From Treponema sp. (GTDB taxonomy: Bacteria; Spirochaetota; Spirochaetia; Treponematales; Treponemataceae): DNA of 58,531 nucleotides. The notes beneath the pieces are model-generated. The model did no database searches, had not been told where the DNA came from, and was given only the letters and a program-made list of their open reading frames with translations. The stretch covers positions 1-58,531 of the forward strand of contig JAFPUF010000110.1 of NCBI GenBank assembly GCA_017395545.1. The letters are read 5' to 3'. Made by a program: the position numbers and the translations under genes. Shown in pieces: positions 7,601-16,286 of this stretch (positions within the stretch are counted from its first letter, which is position 1; every line of letters begins with the position of its first letter).

Positions 7601-10286
7601 GTTTTCGCACTGAGTCACGGTTGATGTATGAGAGTGAGCCGTCTGCCTTGTAACCGATGAGATATTTGAGAGGTGAGACATAAAGACTTGACATCTGGCT
7701 TACGCTGCGGCCGCTTTCTTTTTCGTAGCCCTCTGCATAGAATTCGAGCCTGTAAGTTGCCTGCTCAAATTTTGAGATGTCGAGGTTAAAACTTGTCTCT
7801 CCGTTGTCATCGGTCTGGTTCGTACCTAAGAATTCTTCGTAAGACTTAGATTTATAGAACGGGTCTGAGAAATAATAGTCGGAGTATTTTCTAAGAACCG
7901 GGAAGCCCGGATAAAGGGTCATCTGTGCCTTTACGTCGTTTCCGCGTGCCGGAGTTCCGAAAAGGTTTTTGAGCGAGACCTGACCTTTTAAAGCCTGAGG
8001 GTTAATCCAGCCTTCTTTCGGAAGCGGGTCAAAACTCAGGGAGAGTTTGAGTGTATCCGGAAGGAATTCTTCGATTTTTACATTTGTTGAAGAAAGATAT
8101 TCCCTTTCGATTCTGCCGTTCCTTTCCTTGAGGATGTAAAGGTTTACGTCGTATACGCCTGTAGGTGAGTAATCTTTTGTTGAGAATGTGACTTCCTCAA
8201 AGCCGGAAGATGAGAGCTGGAACTGATCCGAGTAGATGACCGAATTCTGAGAATCTTTTACCTCGCATTCAAGAGGAAGGTTCTTTAAATCAATGTTCCA
8301 GTCGCCTGATTTTGCGATGATTCCGATATGAACGGTGTCGCCGGGACGGTACATTCCGCGGTCACTGAACATGTAGGCGTTGATTTTCGTTGGATTGTCG
8401 TTTCCGTATTCACCGCCGATGTCGTAATTTGAGTAATCGAGACTTCGGCCGCGCTCAGAATAAGGCATGAAAGAGAGGTCGTTTGAAGTTTTAACGACAT
8501 ATGCCGTCGGTCTGTGCTCTCCCGAGTAGTCTTTTGAGAAGTTATTCGAAATTGTGGCGTGACCCTGTGAGTCGGTAAAAGTTGTGATGAGCGGATTACC
8601 GTTTAAGCCGACAACCTGAACCTGAGCGTTTGATACCGGGTTTCCGCTTGAGATTGACTGAACGAAAATGTCGCGGTTTCCGTTTCTGTCTTTTTTGACG
8701 ATGAATCCCAAATCTGTTACGAGGATAAGACGTTTGTCATTTTTATAGCTGTCGTCGTAATCTGAGACTTCAAAAAGGAAAAGGCCGTTCGAAAGGTTTT
8801 TTGCAGGGTTCGGCGCGAGGTATTTTGAGAAGTCAAAAGAATAATATGAGACGAATTCTTTTGACCAGTTCGGAATGTCGTAGTAAGACGTTTCTTTTTC
8901 GGAGATGTTGTTTTCGTCAAAGTTATAAGAATCAAAGCGGAAATTCTTCATGTCACCGTTAGACATAGAGACGAGATGATTTACGTCTTTCGGCATGATA
9001 CGGGAGAGATTGTACCGGACTTTTGAGATTCCCCGTGAAGAAAGGGCCATTTTGCGGCTTCCTGAGAGCGAAAGAATCGTTCCTTCTGAGAGAATTCCGA
9101 GTTCAACCGGATAAGATTTAATTCTGAGGTATTGATAAGCCGAATATTCCTTGTCGCATGAGAGCCTGTATCCGCCGAAAAAGTTGATTGTGCCTGTGAA
9201 ATAGACGAGAATATGAGAATTCTCCGGTGCCTTGATGATGAAGTTGTTAAGTTCTGAAGCATTTTCCGGAGAGGGAACAAGAACCGGCTCAATTTTGTAT
9301 GACTGAGATTTTACGAGATCTGTGAATTCTGAGAAACTTGCTTCGTAAGACCAGTTATAGTTTGACTCGCCGTACCAGCCCTGTTCTGCCGGTTTGTCTT
9401 TCGGAAGAACATAAACTTCCATGTGTTTTAAGAGTTCGTCACCGCTGACTTTTCCTTTAGATTCGACAGAGATAACCTGGTCGTAATTCTGATCGTCATT
9501 TTTGGTGAGCGAGTGAGAAATATCCCTGATTTTTACGAAATCGCTCATTCCCGGAATGTCGACGTCTTCCTGATCGGAGTCTTTTGTGGATGCGTCGTAG
9601 CTTGATTTTATTCCGGAGCTCATTTTGATTGTGACTGTAGAAGTTCTCGGCGGAACCGGAATTGTGTCGCTGACAAGATATGCCTCACGGGCATCCTTGC
9701 TCCATGAAATTGTGAAATTCAGTTTTTTAGAGGATGTTGAGCCGCTTTCACCCTTGACTTTCATGTCCATGGCGACAAATTTTTCAAATCCTTCACGTTC
9801 GATAGGGTGGCTTGCAGAAATTGTAGCCGTGACGCGCTTTTCTGAAGGATCTTCCGGATTGATGTAGAATTCACAGTTTCTGAGACTTACAGAGAATCCG
9901 TCTGTTTCAAATGAAAAATCACCCTTTACTATGACATTTTCTGAGAAAACTTCGTTCGGAATTTTTACCTTGTAGTTTGTGCTGAGTTTCCAGCGTTCTG
10001 ATGGAGTGAAAATAAGTTCTGAATCGGAGAACCAGAGCCACTTTCCTTCGATTGCTGGACTGATTTCAATGGGAGTCTCGACATTTTTTTTGACCATGTC
10101 GAGCGGAGCTACAGAACCGTCAAATTCCAGATACAAGTCCTCAGGCCTGGCGTCGGGATTGTAATAAACTTCAGGCTCATGCACTGAATAAGAAACTTTA
10201 ACTTTTGTTTTTTCTTCTTTGCATGAGAAAAGAGATAGTCCTGTGAGAACTGCAAGAATTCCAAGAACGATTTTGTGATTTTTCAT
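4692..10286 (-). CDS. Bacterial alpha-2-macroglobulin lipoprotein with intact thioester
   Basis: Very large periplasmic protease-trapping lipoprotein of 1864 residues. The N-terminus (MKNHKIVLGILAVLTG, then LSLFSC) is a lipoprotein signal with Cys22 as the likely lipidated residue. MG-type beta domains follow, including the conserved TDRGMYRPGDTVH-like stretch (here SDRGMYRPGDTVHIG). The thioester motif is GCSEQ with Cys1422 and Gln1425, so covalent trapping chemistry is probably preserved. The thioester-domain helices follow, then a C-terminal domain. AACAGGAG lies just before the ATG. It is the first gene of a two-gene operon with pbpC, the order seen for yfhM-pbpC in enterobacteria. The role is inferred from the family: inhibition of foreign or host proteases that breach the outer membrane. 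Confidence 0.93.
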   Translation of the reverse strand: MKNHKIVLGILAVLTGLSLFSCKEEKTKVKVSYSVHEPEVYYNPDARPEDLYLEFDGSVAPLDMVKKNVETPIEISPAIEGKWLWFSDSELIFTPSERWKLSTNYKVKIPNEVFSENVIVKGDFSFETDGFSVSLRNCEFYINPEDPSEKRVTATISASHPIEREGFEKFVAMDMKVKGESGSTSSKKLNFTISWSKDAREAYLVSDTIPVPPRTSTVTIKMSSGIKSSYDASTKDSDQEDVDIPGMSDFVKIRDISHSLTKNDDQNYDQVISVESKGKVSGDELLKHMEVYVLPKDKPAEQGWYGESNYNWSYEASFSEFTDLVKSQSYKIEPVLVPSPENASELNNFIIKAPENSHILVYFTGTINFFGGYRLSCDKEYSAYQYLRIKSYPVELGILSEGTILSLSGSRKMALSSRGISKVRYNLSRIMPKDVNHLVSMSNGDMKNFRFDSYNFDENNISEKETSYYDIPNWSKEFVSYYSFDFSKYLAPNPAKNLSNGLFLFEVSDYDDSYKNDKRLILVTDLGFIVKKDRNGNRDIFVQSISSGNPVSNAQVQVVGLNGNPLITTFTDSQGHATISNNFSKDYSGEHRPTAYVVKTSNDLSFMPYSERGRSLDYSNYDIGGEYGNDNPTKINAYMFSDRGMYRPGDTVHIGIIAKSGDWNIDLKNLPLECEVKDSQNSVIYSDQFQLSSSGFEEVTFSTKDYSPTGVYDVNLYILKERNGRIEREYLSSTNVKIEEFLPDTLKLSLSFDPLPKEGWINPQALKGQVSLKNLFGTPARGNDVKAQMTLYPGFPVLRKYSDYYFSDPFYKSKSYEEFLGTNQTDDNGETSFNLDISKFEQATYRLEFYAEGYEKESGRSVSQMSSLYVSPLKYLIGYKADGSLSYINRDSVRKLTFIAIDQDLKKIDLKDVTLNIEEIKYISTLVKQPNGLFKYQSVKKSYPLESRKLSISKNGTDFSVPSKNAGEYKITLVDSEGLVFNTINYTIVGDKNSSRSLTRTAELELKLEKSDLAGGETAKVFIKAPYTGFGLITVERDKVYSYKWFRANELSSVQTIQIPREIEGNAYINVMFTRNPSSEEIFMSPFCYGAIPFTLDKSNRTNKISLDFKDEIKSGEDLEITYSSSDEGKIVIYAVDEGILQVAKYKNPNPLSFFFKKRALEVQTSQILDLVLPEFEILKTMSAMGGGAGMDELSKNLNPFKRKQNAPVAFWSGIIETGSEKRTVKYHVPDYFNGTIRILAVAVSKDTIGVTQSSAVARNTFVISPNAPLAAAPGDEFDVSVTVTNSHRGSGEKNKVTLKVLPSEHLEVQGEKSVALTIPEGREETVSFKVKAKNVLGGAELKFIASDSTESSTLSSTISVRPPMPYQIWIDSGKTDKKEITADVKRDLYDEFAKRDLSVSNIPASFLDGLNFYLANYPYGCSEQVTSKAYPYLFDDFVKAGGKTHKDAENMVASTIAILQSRQLSNGHIGYWTNKSSPSNFITLYCAEFLTDAKKHGFFVPSSFFDKVMGTVKRIAGASDDSETSIMSRAHAIYILTKNEIVTTSYLEKLEGDLTRKNYSELDYAGLYLAASYKMLKQEKQANSILSKIKRKRFFDSSWLFHNGLHYVSTYIDVISTYFPERLGEIKTTQVDYLCENLNSASYNTYSVCAAIRAFESYSSVEKEDAYTVSEVTGKEKKQITVTGSPVLKGVFSKAAEKIEIRTESKMPIYYQTLIAGFESKIPEKEIKDGLEVTREFTTLDGKKIDKVCVGDDVLVKISFRSLKGSLSNIALVDIQAASIEADIESIRSNKYNKTWTADYVDVREDRVVIYGTVTDKVNTFTYKAKAISTGTFTVPPMFAESMYNKDITALSPQKPLVVEGKK

Positions 10287-10300
10287 AAAAACTCCTGTTA

Positions 10301-10329
10301 AAAAATCAGAATAAGTGAACTCTTATTCT
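10301..10329 (-). terminator. Weak intrinsic terminator between the DinB/OMP frame and the macroglobulin operon
   Basis: An AT-rich stem AGAATAAG/CTTATTCT (10308-10315 and 10322-10329) is followed on the minus strand by GATTTTTT. It sits between the stop of the upstream long gene and the macroglobulin ribosome-binding site, so it may terminate or attenuate read-through. Low GC makes it a weak candidate. Confidence 0.45.
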
Positions 10330-10340
10330 AGCAAATTGTT

Positions 10341-13300
10341 CTAAAACTTAATAGTGGCACCGATTGATGCTGTTGCCGAAAGATTTGCCGTTTTGTCCCA
10401 GGTCGCACTGTAGGAAAGGCCTGCTTCTGTGTTAAGGCTGACATATTTTGAGACCTGAGTTTCCGTGGAACGGGTATAGTCGAGTGCATATTTCTTTGTA
10501 CTTTTTGAAGAAGATGAACTTGATGAGGTTGAAGAGCTTGCGCTGGCGTTCAGACTGTCGCTTTTTGTGATTCTGATTACTTTTTGAGAAAGGTTTTCGT
10601 TAAAAAAAGACAGAATTCCTTTTGCGAGTGAAGATTTTGAGTTTCGCCTCCAGACGAGCGTGTATTTGGCTTTCCAGTCGTTTGAACCCTCAAAACTTCC
10701 CTCAATTCCCTGTTTCAGAGAGTCTGTATCTGTGAAATATAAAGATGACTGAAAATAACCGCTTACAAGAAATGAGAATGAAGAGGGCGCGTTCCGTGGA
10801 ATTTTAACGGCCGCCGAAAGGCTTGAATTGTATTCGTCCGTTTCAAAAAATGAAAAGACCGGCAGATTTCCGTTCCGTCCGAAGATGTTAAGGGCGGTGT
10901 TGTTCACAGTGTTTTTAATCTGGTAGAAGTCGGTCGTGTTGTCGCCTGTGCGGATGTCCCGAGTGGCTTCAAGTTTTGCCGAAATCGGGATGAAAAAGTC
11001 ATATTTGTTGGCAAAAAATGCCCGCTTCCAGTTGAATGCATAATTTCCTGTGTAATAGTTTGATTCCCGGTCACAGTCAAAGACATTTGTGGAAAGACTT
11101 GGGCTTGTAAGGTCGTAAATCGGAAATGCAGTGAAGAAATATCCTTTTTCGCCAAGGGATTTTTGAAGGTCGCTCGTATCACGGGAGTAGGAACCGCCTT
11201 TTTCGACGCTTCCTGTGCTTTCTGAGGCAACGCTTCCAGCTGATTTTTTCCATGAGAAAGAGAAGTTGTTTTTGTGCAGGTTGAATGGAATCTCAAATCC
11301 TGCTTTTGTCGTGTCCGTAAAAGTGACTTTTGACGAGGATTTGTAGCTTCCTTCGGTCTCAAAGCTGATTTTCGGGGAGAGTTTTGCCTTGTCGAAGGCG
11401 TATGAGGACTCAAGGTTTGCCTTTATGTTTCTTTTTTGTGCTTTTTCGTCGCCCGTGTCAAAGCTGAATGAGGTGATTTTTGCGTAAGATGAAAAATAAT
11501 TCTCGGTGCTGAGCTTTTCCTTTCCGCTTGAAGTGTTCGCTGAGGTCGTCGGAACCTTCTGGGAGATTTTTGATTCTGCACTCAGGCTGAATTTTTTGGG
11601 TTTGAAAGATATTTTTGCACCAGAAGTTTGCGAGAGCGACCACGAATCAGAACTTGCCTTTGTATTTCCTTCGAGCGAAAGCGGAATCGAGTAGTGCGAT
11701 AAGTCGATTTTGGCAGTGTTGGATTTTTCGAGCGAAGTGTCCGACGCACTGAATGAGTAATTTTCGGAAAAAGAAAGCAGGTTCAGAATCGGGCTTTCCG
11801 TTTCGAGCGAGTGACTTGCCGAGTCCAGGGCGTTTTTTTGTGTCGTTTCTGAATAATCGCTTTTTTTGGCGTTTTTGTAGGCATTTGAAAGCGAGACCTG
11901 AGTTCCAATTTTGAGCTTTGTGAGTGTGAAGCCGAGGGAGCCTGTCGTTGCGATGTGCTTGTCTTTGTTTTTTCCCTGCTCTGTTTCGATTGATGTCGAG
12001 CCGTCAGCGGTCGCATTGATTTTGAGGTCTTTCAGGATTGTGTGATTTTCCGTCTCCAAAACGGCTCCATCGATTTTGTATCCTGCTTCGATTTTGTCCT
12101 GGGCGGTGACAAAGGGCGTGTTTTCGCTCAGGTAAAGCTCGTCGAATGAGAGAGTTCCGTCTGATTTTGTGTTTACGATGATTGAGATTTGGGTTGGAAC
12201 TATGTCCGTGTCGAGTTTTGTCAGGCTTGAGTTCGTTCCGCCGGTCAAGTCAATCGTGTATTCCTGCCAGCTTGATGATGGATTTTTGATTTCGTATGAG
12301 AGGGCGGTCTCGGTTTTTCCGTTTGATTTTTGCCTGCTCAGTTCGACCGTAACGCTTGTGTCGCCATTCACTTCGCTTTCTGATTTTAAGAAAAAGCTGA
12401 GTTTTTTGTATTCTGATAAATCGACCTGACTGAAATTTCTTATGAATGTGATTTCCTGCTCCTCCGCCGGCATTGAATCTGAATCGAATTTCCATTCAAA
12501 AAACTGAACCTTGTTAGTCGAGCCTTTGTTGAATTTTTTGATTTTTGATGACGAGAGGCTTGAATCCGTTGTCTGATAGTTCTCGCACTCTACGCTTGCC
12601 TCTGTTTCTGTGTTGAAGACAAGTTCACCAGCCTCATAGGGACCGGCGAAAATAGTTCCGTTATTTGGTAGAGCGGAATTGTCCTCTGTGGTGAGAATCA
12701 GGCGGGCGTTGAAGTTCTGGAGCGAGTAGATTTTGCTTCGGTCTTCGTCTGAGAGGGCGACTTTTACGATTTGCCAGCCGGATTTCGTAAAGTCAAAAGA
12801 ATTTCGTACTTGCTCGCCTGTGGAATCCGAAATCTTCCATGTGGGGATTCTGTCCGCTTCCTCAACCGAAAAATCAGAATCAGAGGAAACGCCGAGTTGT
12901 AAGTAAAGCGAGCAGTTTGTGGTGTCGAAGGTCTCCGTGTAAGCCGGATTTTTGATTGCGATGGAGAATGTGCCTGCGTTTGACAGAGTGCCTGAGACTC
13001 CCGGAGTGTAAAGGCTTAGCCCTGCCCACGCTGCATCATTTCCGCTTCCGGCTGAGATTCCCGAAAAATCCCAGTCCAGAGGAATTGCGTATCCCGAAAT
13101 CTCTGAGTCCGTTTTTCCATCTGATGCTTCGATTGAAGATTTTTTTGAGGATTTTAACTCAATTTGAGTGTTTTCGTCTGGAGTCAGAACCGGCTCAAAT
13201 CCGTCCGGTAAGTCAATTCCCGCTTTTTTTGAAAGATAGTAAGTTTCGCTTGTGTTGTCGTCGTTTCCTAAAATTCTGTAATTCCCGGTTGTGTTCGTGT

Positions 13301-16286
13301 TCTCGTAAGTTCCTGCGACTGTGTTTTTGACGGAAAATCTTTCGCCTGTGTAACTGACCTTGCTTGCGATGGTTGCAAATCCCTGTGAAGAATAGCTTGA
13401 GTCAGCGAATTCCCGGCCAGGGGAATATGCCCATCGGCTTGAAGATGATATGTCGGCAGAAACTTTGTCCGTAAAGTCGTATTTGAAGCCTCCTGATGCC
13501 GAGAACGCACCGCTTTCTGAGTCCTCGCTTTCCTCGTACCACCTTGCCGTTATGTGGTCGCTTGATGCCACAGCCGAAGAAAGCGTTATTGTGCCTGATT
13601 CCGAGTCATATTTTGCCGAGCCGTCAATCACGCCGTTTTTGTAGACGATTACACTTCCGCCCACGGCCTCCGTTCCGATTTCAAGCCTGTTCACAGGTGT
13701 AAAACTTCTCACCTGAAGGACTTTGCCCGAAACTTTTGAAGAAGAGCTTCCAAGATAAACAAAAGGATATTTTGAAGCCAGAGGAAACGAAGCGTGAACG
13801 AGCCTTTCAAGAGAGTCCGTGGACTCCTCATCGCTCAAAGAAATGTCAGCGTACAAATGATTAGAATAGAAAAAATCAGTCTGAGAGAACTTAAAATCAT
13901 CATCATCAATCACAACGGCGAAACTTGAATCCGAAATCCCGGTCACAGAATCCGCCACCTGCGCATCCGTTGCTTGAGAAGACCCGCAATCATACCGTGA
14001 CCCGACCGCAAAAGGTGAGAATCCCCCCGGATGCTGTAAAAAAACACAAATCTCTCCATCGATAGAATTAAAAAGTGAGTATGAGTAATTTTCAAGTTTC
14101 CGTTTTCCGTTTGACGTTTGAAAGAACCATTTCTGCATTTTTCCCAGGAAAGTCGTGTCATCGTCATAATTTCCGAAGTCACTCTGGGAGACCGGAGAAT
14201 AAAAAGTCACCGCAACCGCAGGCAAAACTCCGTTCTGGCGGTAAGCCTTTGCGTCTTTGGAGAGAAGAATCTGGTATTCCTGCGATAGAAGAAGGTACTG
14301 CGAGTCATCAAGTTTTTTGTATTTTCGCCCCTTTGAGTCACTCAAGTCTCCCGAAGAGCTTTCGACATAAATCGCCTTCACATTTTTGACAAGGCTTTCT
14401 TTCGGCAAAATATACTGAGTTCCAGTGTTGTAATTTGACAGTGCGATTTCGTTTACGCTCACGGAATTCTTTCCGTACCATGTCTTTTCGTGCGCCTGAA
14501 TTAAATCGTAACGAAAAGCCGTATCCGCCTGCCATTTCTCTCCCTTCCAGTTCAAGGAGATTCCCGGAGCCTGATTCTCTCCGCCACCGATTCCACGGTT
14601 CACATCATCTACTGAATAAATCGAGGGAAATACAATCTTACGGTTTGAGATTCGTGCTGATTTCAGATAGCCGTCACCGATGTAGCCTGCCGCAACCGTG
14701 TTTTTCGTGAACTCATCTGCAAAGGCCGCTTCAAAATACCAGTGATGATTGAGCATAAAATAAAGCGACAAATCGACATTCTGCGCAAAGACCGGAGTTG
14801 TCGTTGACAGGGTCGGGGTAGTTCCGAAGCCAAAAGAATAAGCCGCACCGCCAGTGACCGTGCTTTTCCAGTATCCTTCCGCAAAGAACTCGACATTCTG
14901 ATTCCCGAAGTCCCTGTTGAAAAGCGAGACAAAATTCCCCGAGTCCGAAAGTGGAAGGCGTGAAGTGTCAAAGACAATACCGGCCGCACCGTCTGCTTCT
15001 TTTTCAGTTGAAGAAGACAATTTTTCGATTTTTGGAACTTCTTTTGCTGATTCTGTTGCCCCTTCTTCAGAATGGACTTTCTGAACCGGAAGAAGGAAAA
15101 GTGCCATAAGAAGACTTGCCCCGCCCAAAAGCCGGGCCTTAGTGATTTTTAATGCCGGGTCTTTTTCCTGCGCTTTAAGAATTGCGCTCTCAAGCTTTCG
15201 TTTTTTCTCCTCGCCGAAATCGAAAAGCTCCTGTGGACGAGGACTTGTCTCATCCTCAAGATTGTAAAGCCCGACCCCTAAAAGCCTTATTCCAAGTTTG
15301 GAATCACGCTTTTTCTCAAGAAGTGTTTTTGCCCGCTCAAACAAATCATCAACAGAAGAAACATACCTCTCGCTCGTTGACTGAACGCTCACCGTAGAAA
15401 AGTCTTCGTAGCGGATTTTTAGTGAGACCGATGTGCTCCGGACTTTTTCACGCAGGCTTCGGAACATAACCGTATGGCAGAGAGAGAGAAGGGCTGTTTC
15501 GATAATCTCCGGGTTCGTCAAATCGTATTCGTAAGTGTTTTCTGCGCTGATTGAGCGTGACTTTGGCTCAGCACGAAAGTCAGCCCCCGCATTCCCGCGC
15601 ACCGAATTGTACAGAAAAGAGCCCATCGCATTTCCGAAGAGGCTCTGGAGAAGTTTTTCCGAGCGGTTGTAGATGTCACGGGTAGTTTTTATTCCGTAAT
15701 TCTCAAGCTTTGCGAGCGTTTTGCTTCCAGCTCCCCAGACTTTCGTAATCGGAAGTGAGAGCATAAAATCCGTTTCGCCCCCGAAAGGCACCACCGTAAG
15801 CCCGTCAGGTTTTTGCAAGCCCGAAGCGATTTTTGCGCAGTATTTTGTTGAAGAAAGCCCCACCGAGACCGTAAGCCCTGTTTTTTCAAGAACTTCTGCT
15901 TTGAGTTTTTTTGCTGTCTCGACCGGGTCTCCGAAAAGCCTCTCAGTTCCTGTTAAATCAATGAAAGCCTCATCAACCGAAATCTGCTGAATGTCAGGGG
16001 AATAGTTTTTGAAAATCGACATCACCTGCTCGGACACTTCGTGGTAGCGTTTCATCCGCCCGCGGACAAAAATCCCCTGTGGGCAGAGCTTTACCGCCTG
16101 AAAAGTCGGCATTGCTGAGTGAACTCCGAATTTTCTTGCTTCGTAGCTTGCCGTTGAGACGACGCTTCTTCTGTCGCCCGGCAATCCTCCTACAATGACA
16201 GGCTTTCCCCTGTATTCGGGGTGGTCGAGCTGCTCGACTGAGGCGAAAAATGCATCCAGATCAACATGAAGAAAAACTTTACTCAA
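10341..16286 (-). CDS. dinB: DNA polymerase IV fused in frame to a large outer-membrane-like protein
   Basis: One uninterrupted 1981-codon frame. Residues 1-387 are a full Y-family polymerase: LHVDLDAFFASVE with Asp9, SVDEAFID with Asp105/Glu106, the helix-hairpin-helix and little-finger regions, and a C-terminal end ITKARLL. This would do error-prone translesion synthesis in the cytoplasm. Residues about 388-406 form a hydrophobic, signal-peptide-like segment (GGASLLMALFLLP, then VHSEE). The remaining ~1575 residues are Ser/Thr-rich, beta-strand-rich repeats ending in a typical barrel terminus (SATASIGATIKF). The start is TTG with GGGAG 8 bases upstream, overlapping the previous gene by 8 bases. 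Possible internal starts for a separately exported product are TTG at 15128 and ATG at 15107. A true fusion, a lost stop codon and a sequence error all remain possible. The C-terminal part has no family I can assign; some stretches recall SprA-type proteins. Confidence 0.8.
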   Translation of the reverse strand: MSKVFLHVDLDAFFASVEQLDHPEYRGKPVIVGGLPGDRRSVVSTASYEARKFGVHSAMPTFQAVKLCPQGIFVRGRMKRYHEVSEQVMSIFKNYSPDIQQISVDEAFIDLTGTERLFGDPVETAKKLKAEVLEKTGLTVSVGLSSTKYCAKIASGLQKPDGLTVVPFGGETDFMLSLPITKVWGAGSKTLAKLENYGIKTTRDIYNRSEKLLQSLFGNAMGSFLYNSVRGNAGADFRAEPKSRSISAENTYEYDLTNPEIIETALLSLCHTVMFRSLREKVRSTSVSLKIRYEDFSTVSVQSTSERYVSSVDDLFERAKTLLEKKRDSKLGIRLLGVGLYNLEDETSPRPQELFDFGEEKKRKLESAILKAQEKDPALKITKARLLGGASLLMALFLLPVQKVHSEEGATESAKEVPKIEKLSSSTEKEADGAAGIVFDTSRLPLSDSGNFVSLFNRDFGNQNVEFFAEGYWKSTVTGGAAYSFGFGTTPTLSTTTPVFAQNVDLSLYFMLNHHWYFEAAFADEFTKNTVAAGYIGDGYLKSARISNRKIVFPSIYSVDDVNRGIGGGENQAPGISLNWKGEKWQADTAFRYDLIQAHEKTWYGKNSVSVNEIALSNYNTGTQYILPKESLVKNVKAIYVESSSGDLSDSKGRKYKKLDDSQYLLLSQEYQILLSKDAKAYRQNGVLPAVAVTFYSPVSQSDFGNYDDDTTFLGKMQKWFFQTSNGKRKLENYSYSLFNSIDGEICVFLQHPGGFSPFAVGSRYDCGSSQATDAQVADSVTGISDSSFAVVIDDDDFKFSQTDFFYSNHLYADISLSDEESTDSLERLVHASFPLASKYPFVYLGSSSSKVSGKVLQVRSFTPVNRLEIGTEAVGGSVIVYKNGVIDGSAKYDSESGTITLSSAVASSDHITARWYEESEDSESGAFSASGGFKYDFTDKVSADISSSSRWAYSPGREFADSSYSSQGFATIASKVSYTGERFSVKNTVAGTYENTNTTGNYRILGNDDNTSETYYLSKKAGIDLPDGFEPVLTPDENTQIELKSSKKSSIEASDGKTDSEISGYAIPLDWDFSGISAGSGNDAAWAGLSLYTPGVSGTLSNAGTFSIAIKNPAYTETFDTTNCSLYLQLGVSSDSDFSVEEADRIPTWKISDSTGEQVRNSFDFTKSGWQIVKVALSDEDRSKIYSLQNFNARLILTTEDNSALPNNGTIFAGPYEAGELVFNTETEASVECENYQTTDSSLSSSKIKKFNKGSTNKVQFFEWKFDSDSMPAEEQEITFIRNFSQVDLSEYKKLSFFLKSESEVNGDTSVTVELSRQKSNGKTETALSYEIKNPSSSWQEYTIDLTGGTNSSLTKLDTDIVPTQISIIVNTKSDGTLSFDELYLSENTPFVTAQDKIEAGYKIDGAVLETENHTILKDLKINATADGSTSIETEQGKNKDKHIATTGSLGFTLTKLKIGTQVSLSNAYKNAKKSDYSETTQKNALDSASHSLETESPILNLLSFSENYSFSASDTSLEKSNTAKIDLSHYSIPLSLEGNTKASSDSWSLSQTSGAKISFKPKKFSLSAESKISQKVPTTSANTSSGKEKLSTENYFSSYAKITSFSFDTGDEKAQKRNIKANLESSYAFDKAKLSPKISFETEGSYKSSSKVTFTDTTKAGFEIPFNLHKNNFSFSWKKSAGSVASESTGSVEKGGSYSRDTSDLQKSLGEKGYFFTAFPIYDLTSPSLSTNVFDCDRESNYYTGNYAFNWKRAFFANKYDFFIPISAKLEATRDIRTGDNTTDFYQIKNTVNNTALNIFGRNGNLPVFSFFETDEYNSSLSAAVKIPRNAPSSFSFLVSGYFQSSLYFTDTDSLKQGIEGSFEGSNDWKAKYTLVWRRNSKSSLAKGILSFFNENLSQKVIRITKSDSLNASASSSTSSSSSSSKSTKKYALDYTRSTETQVSKYVSLNTEAGLSYSATWDKTANLSATASIGATIKF

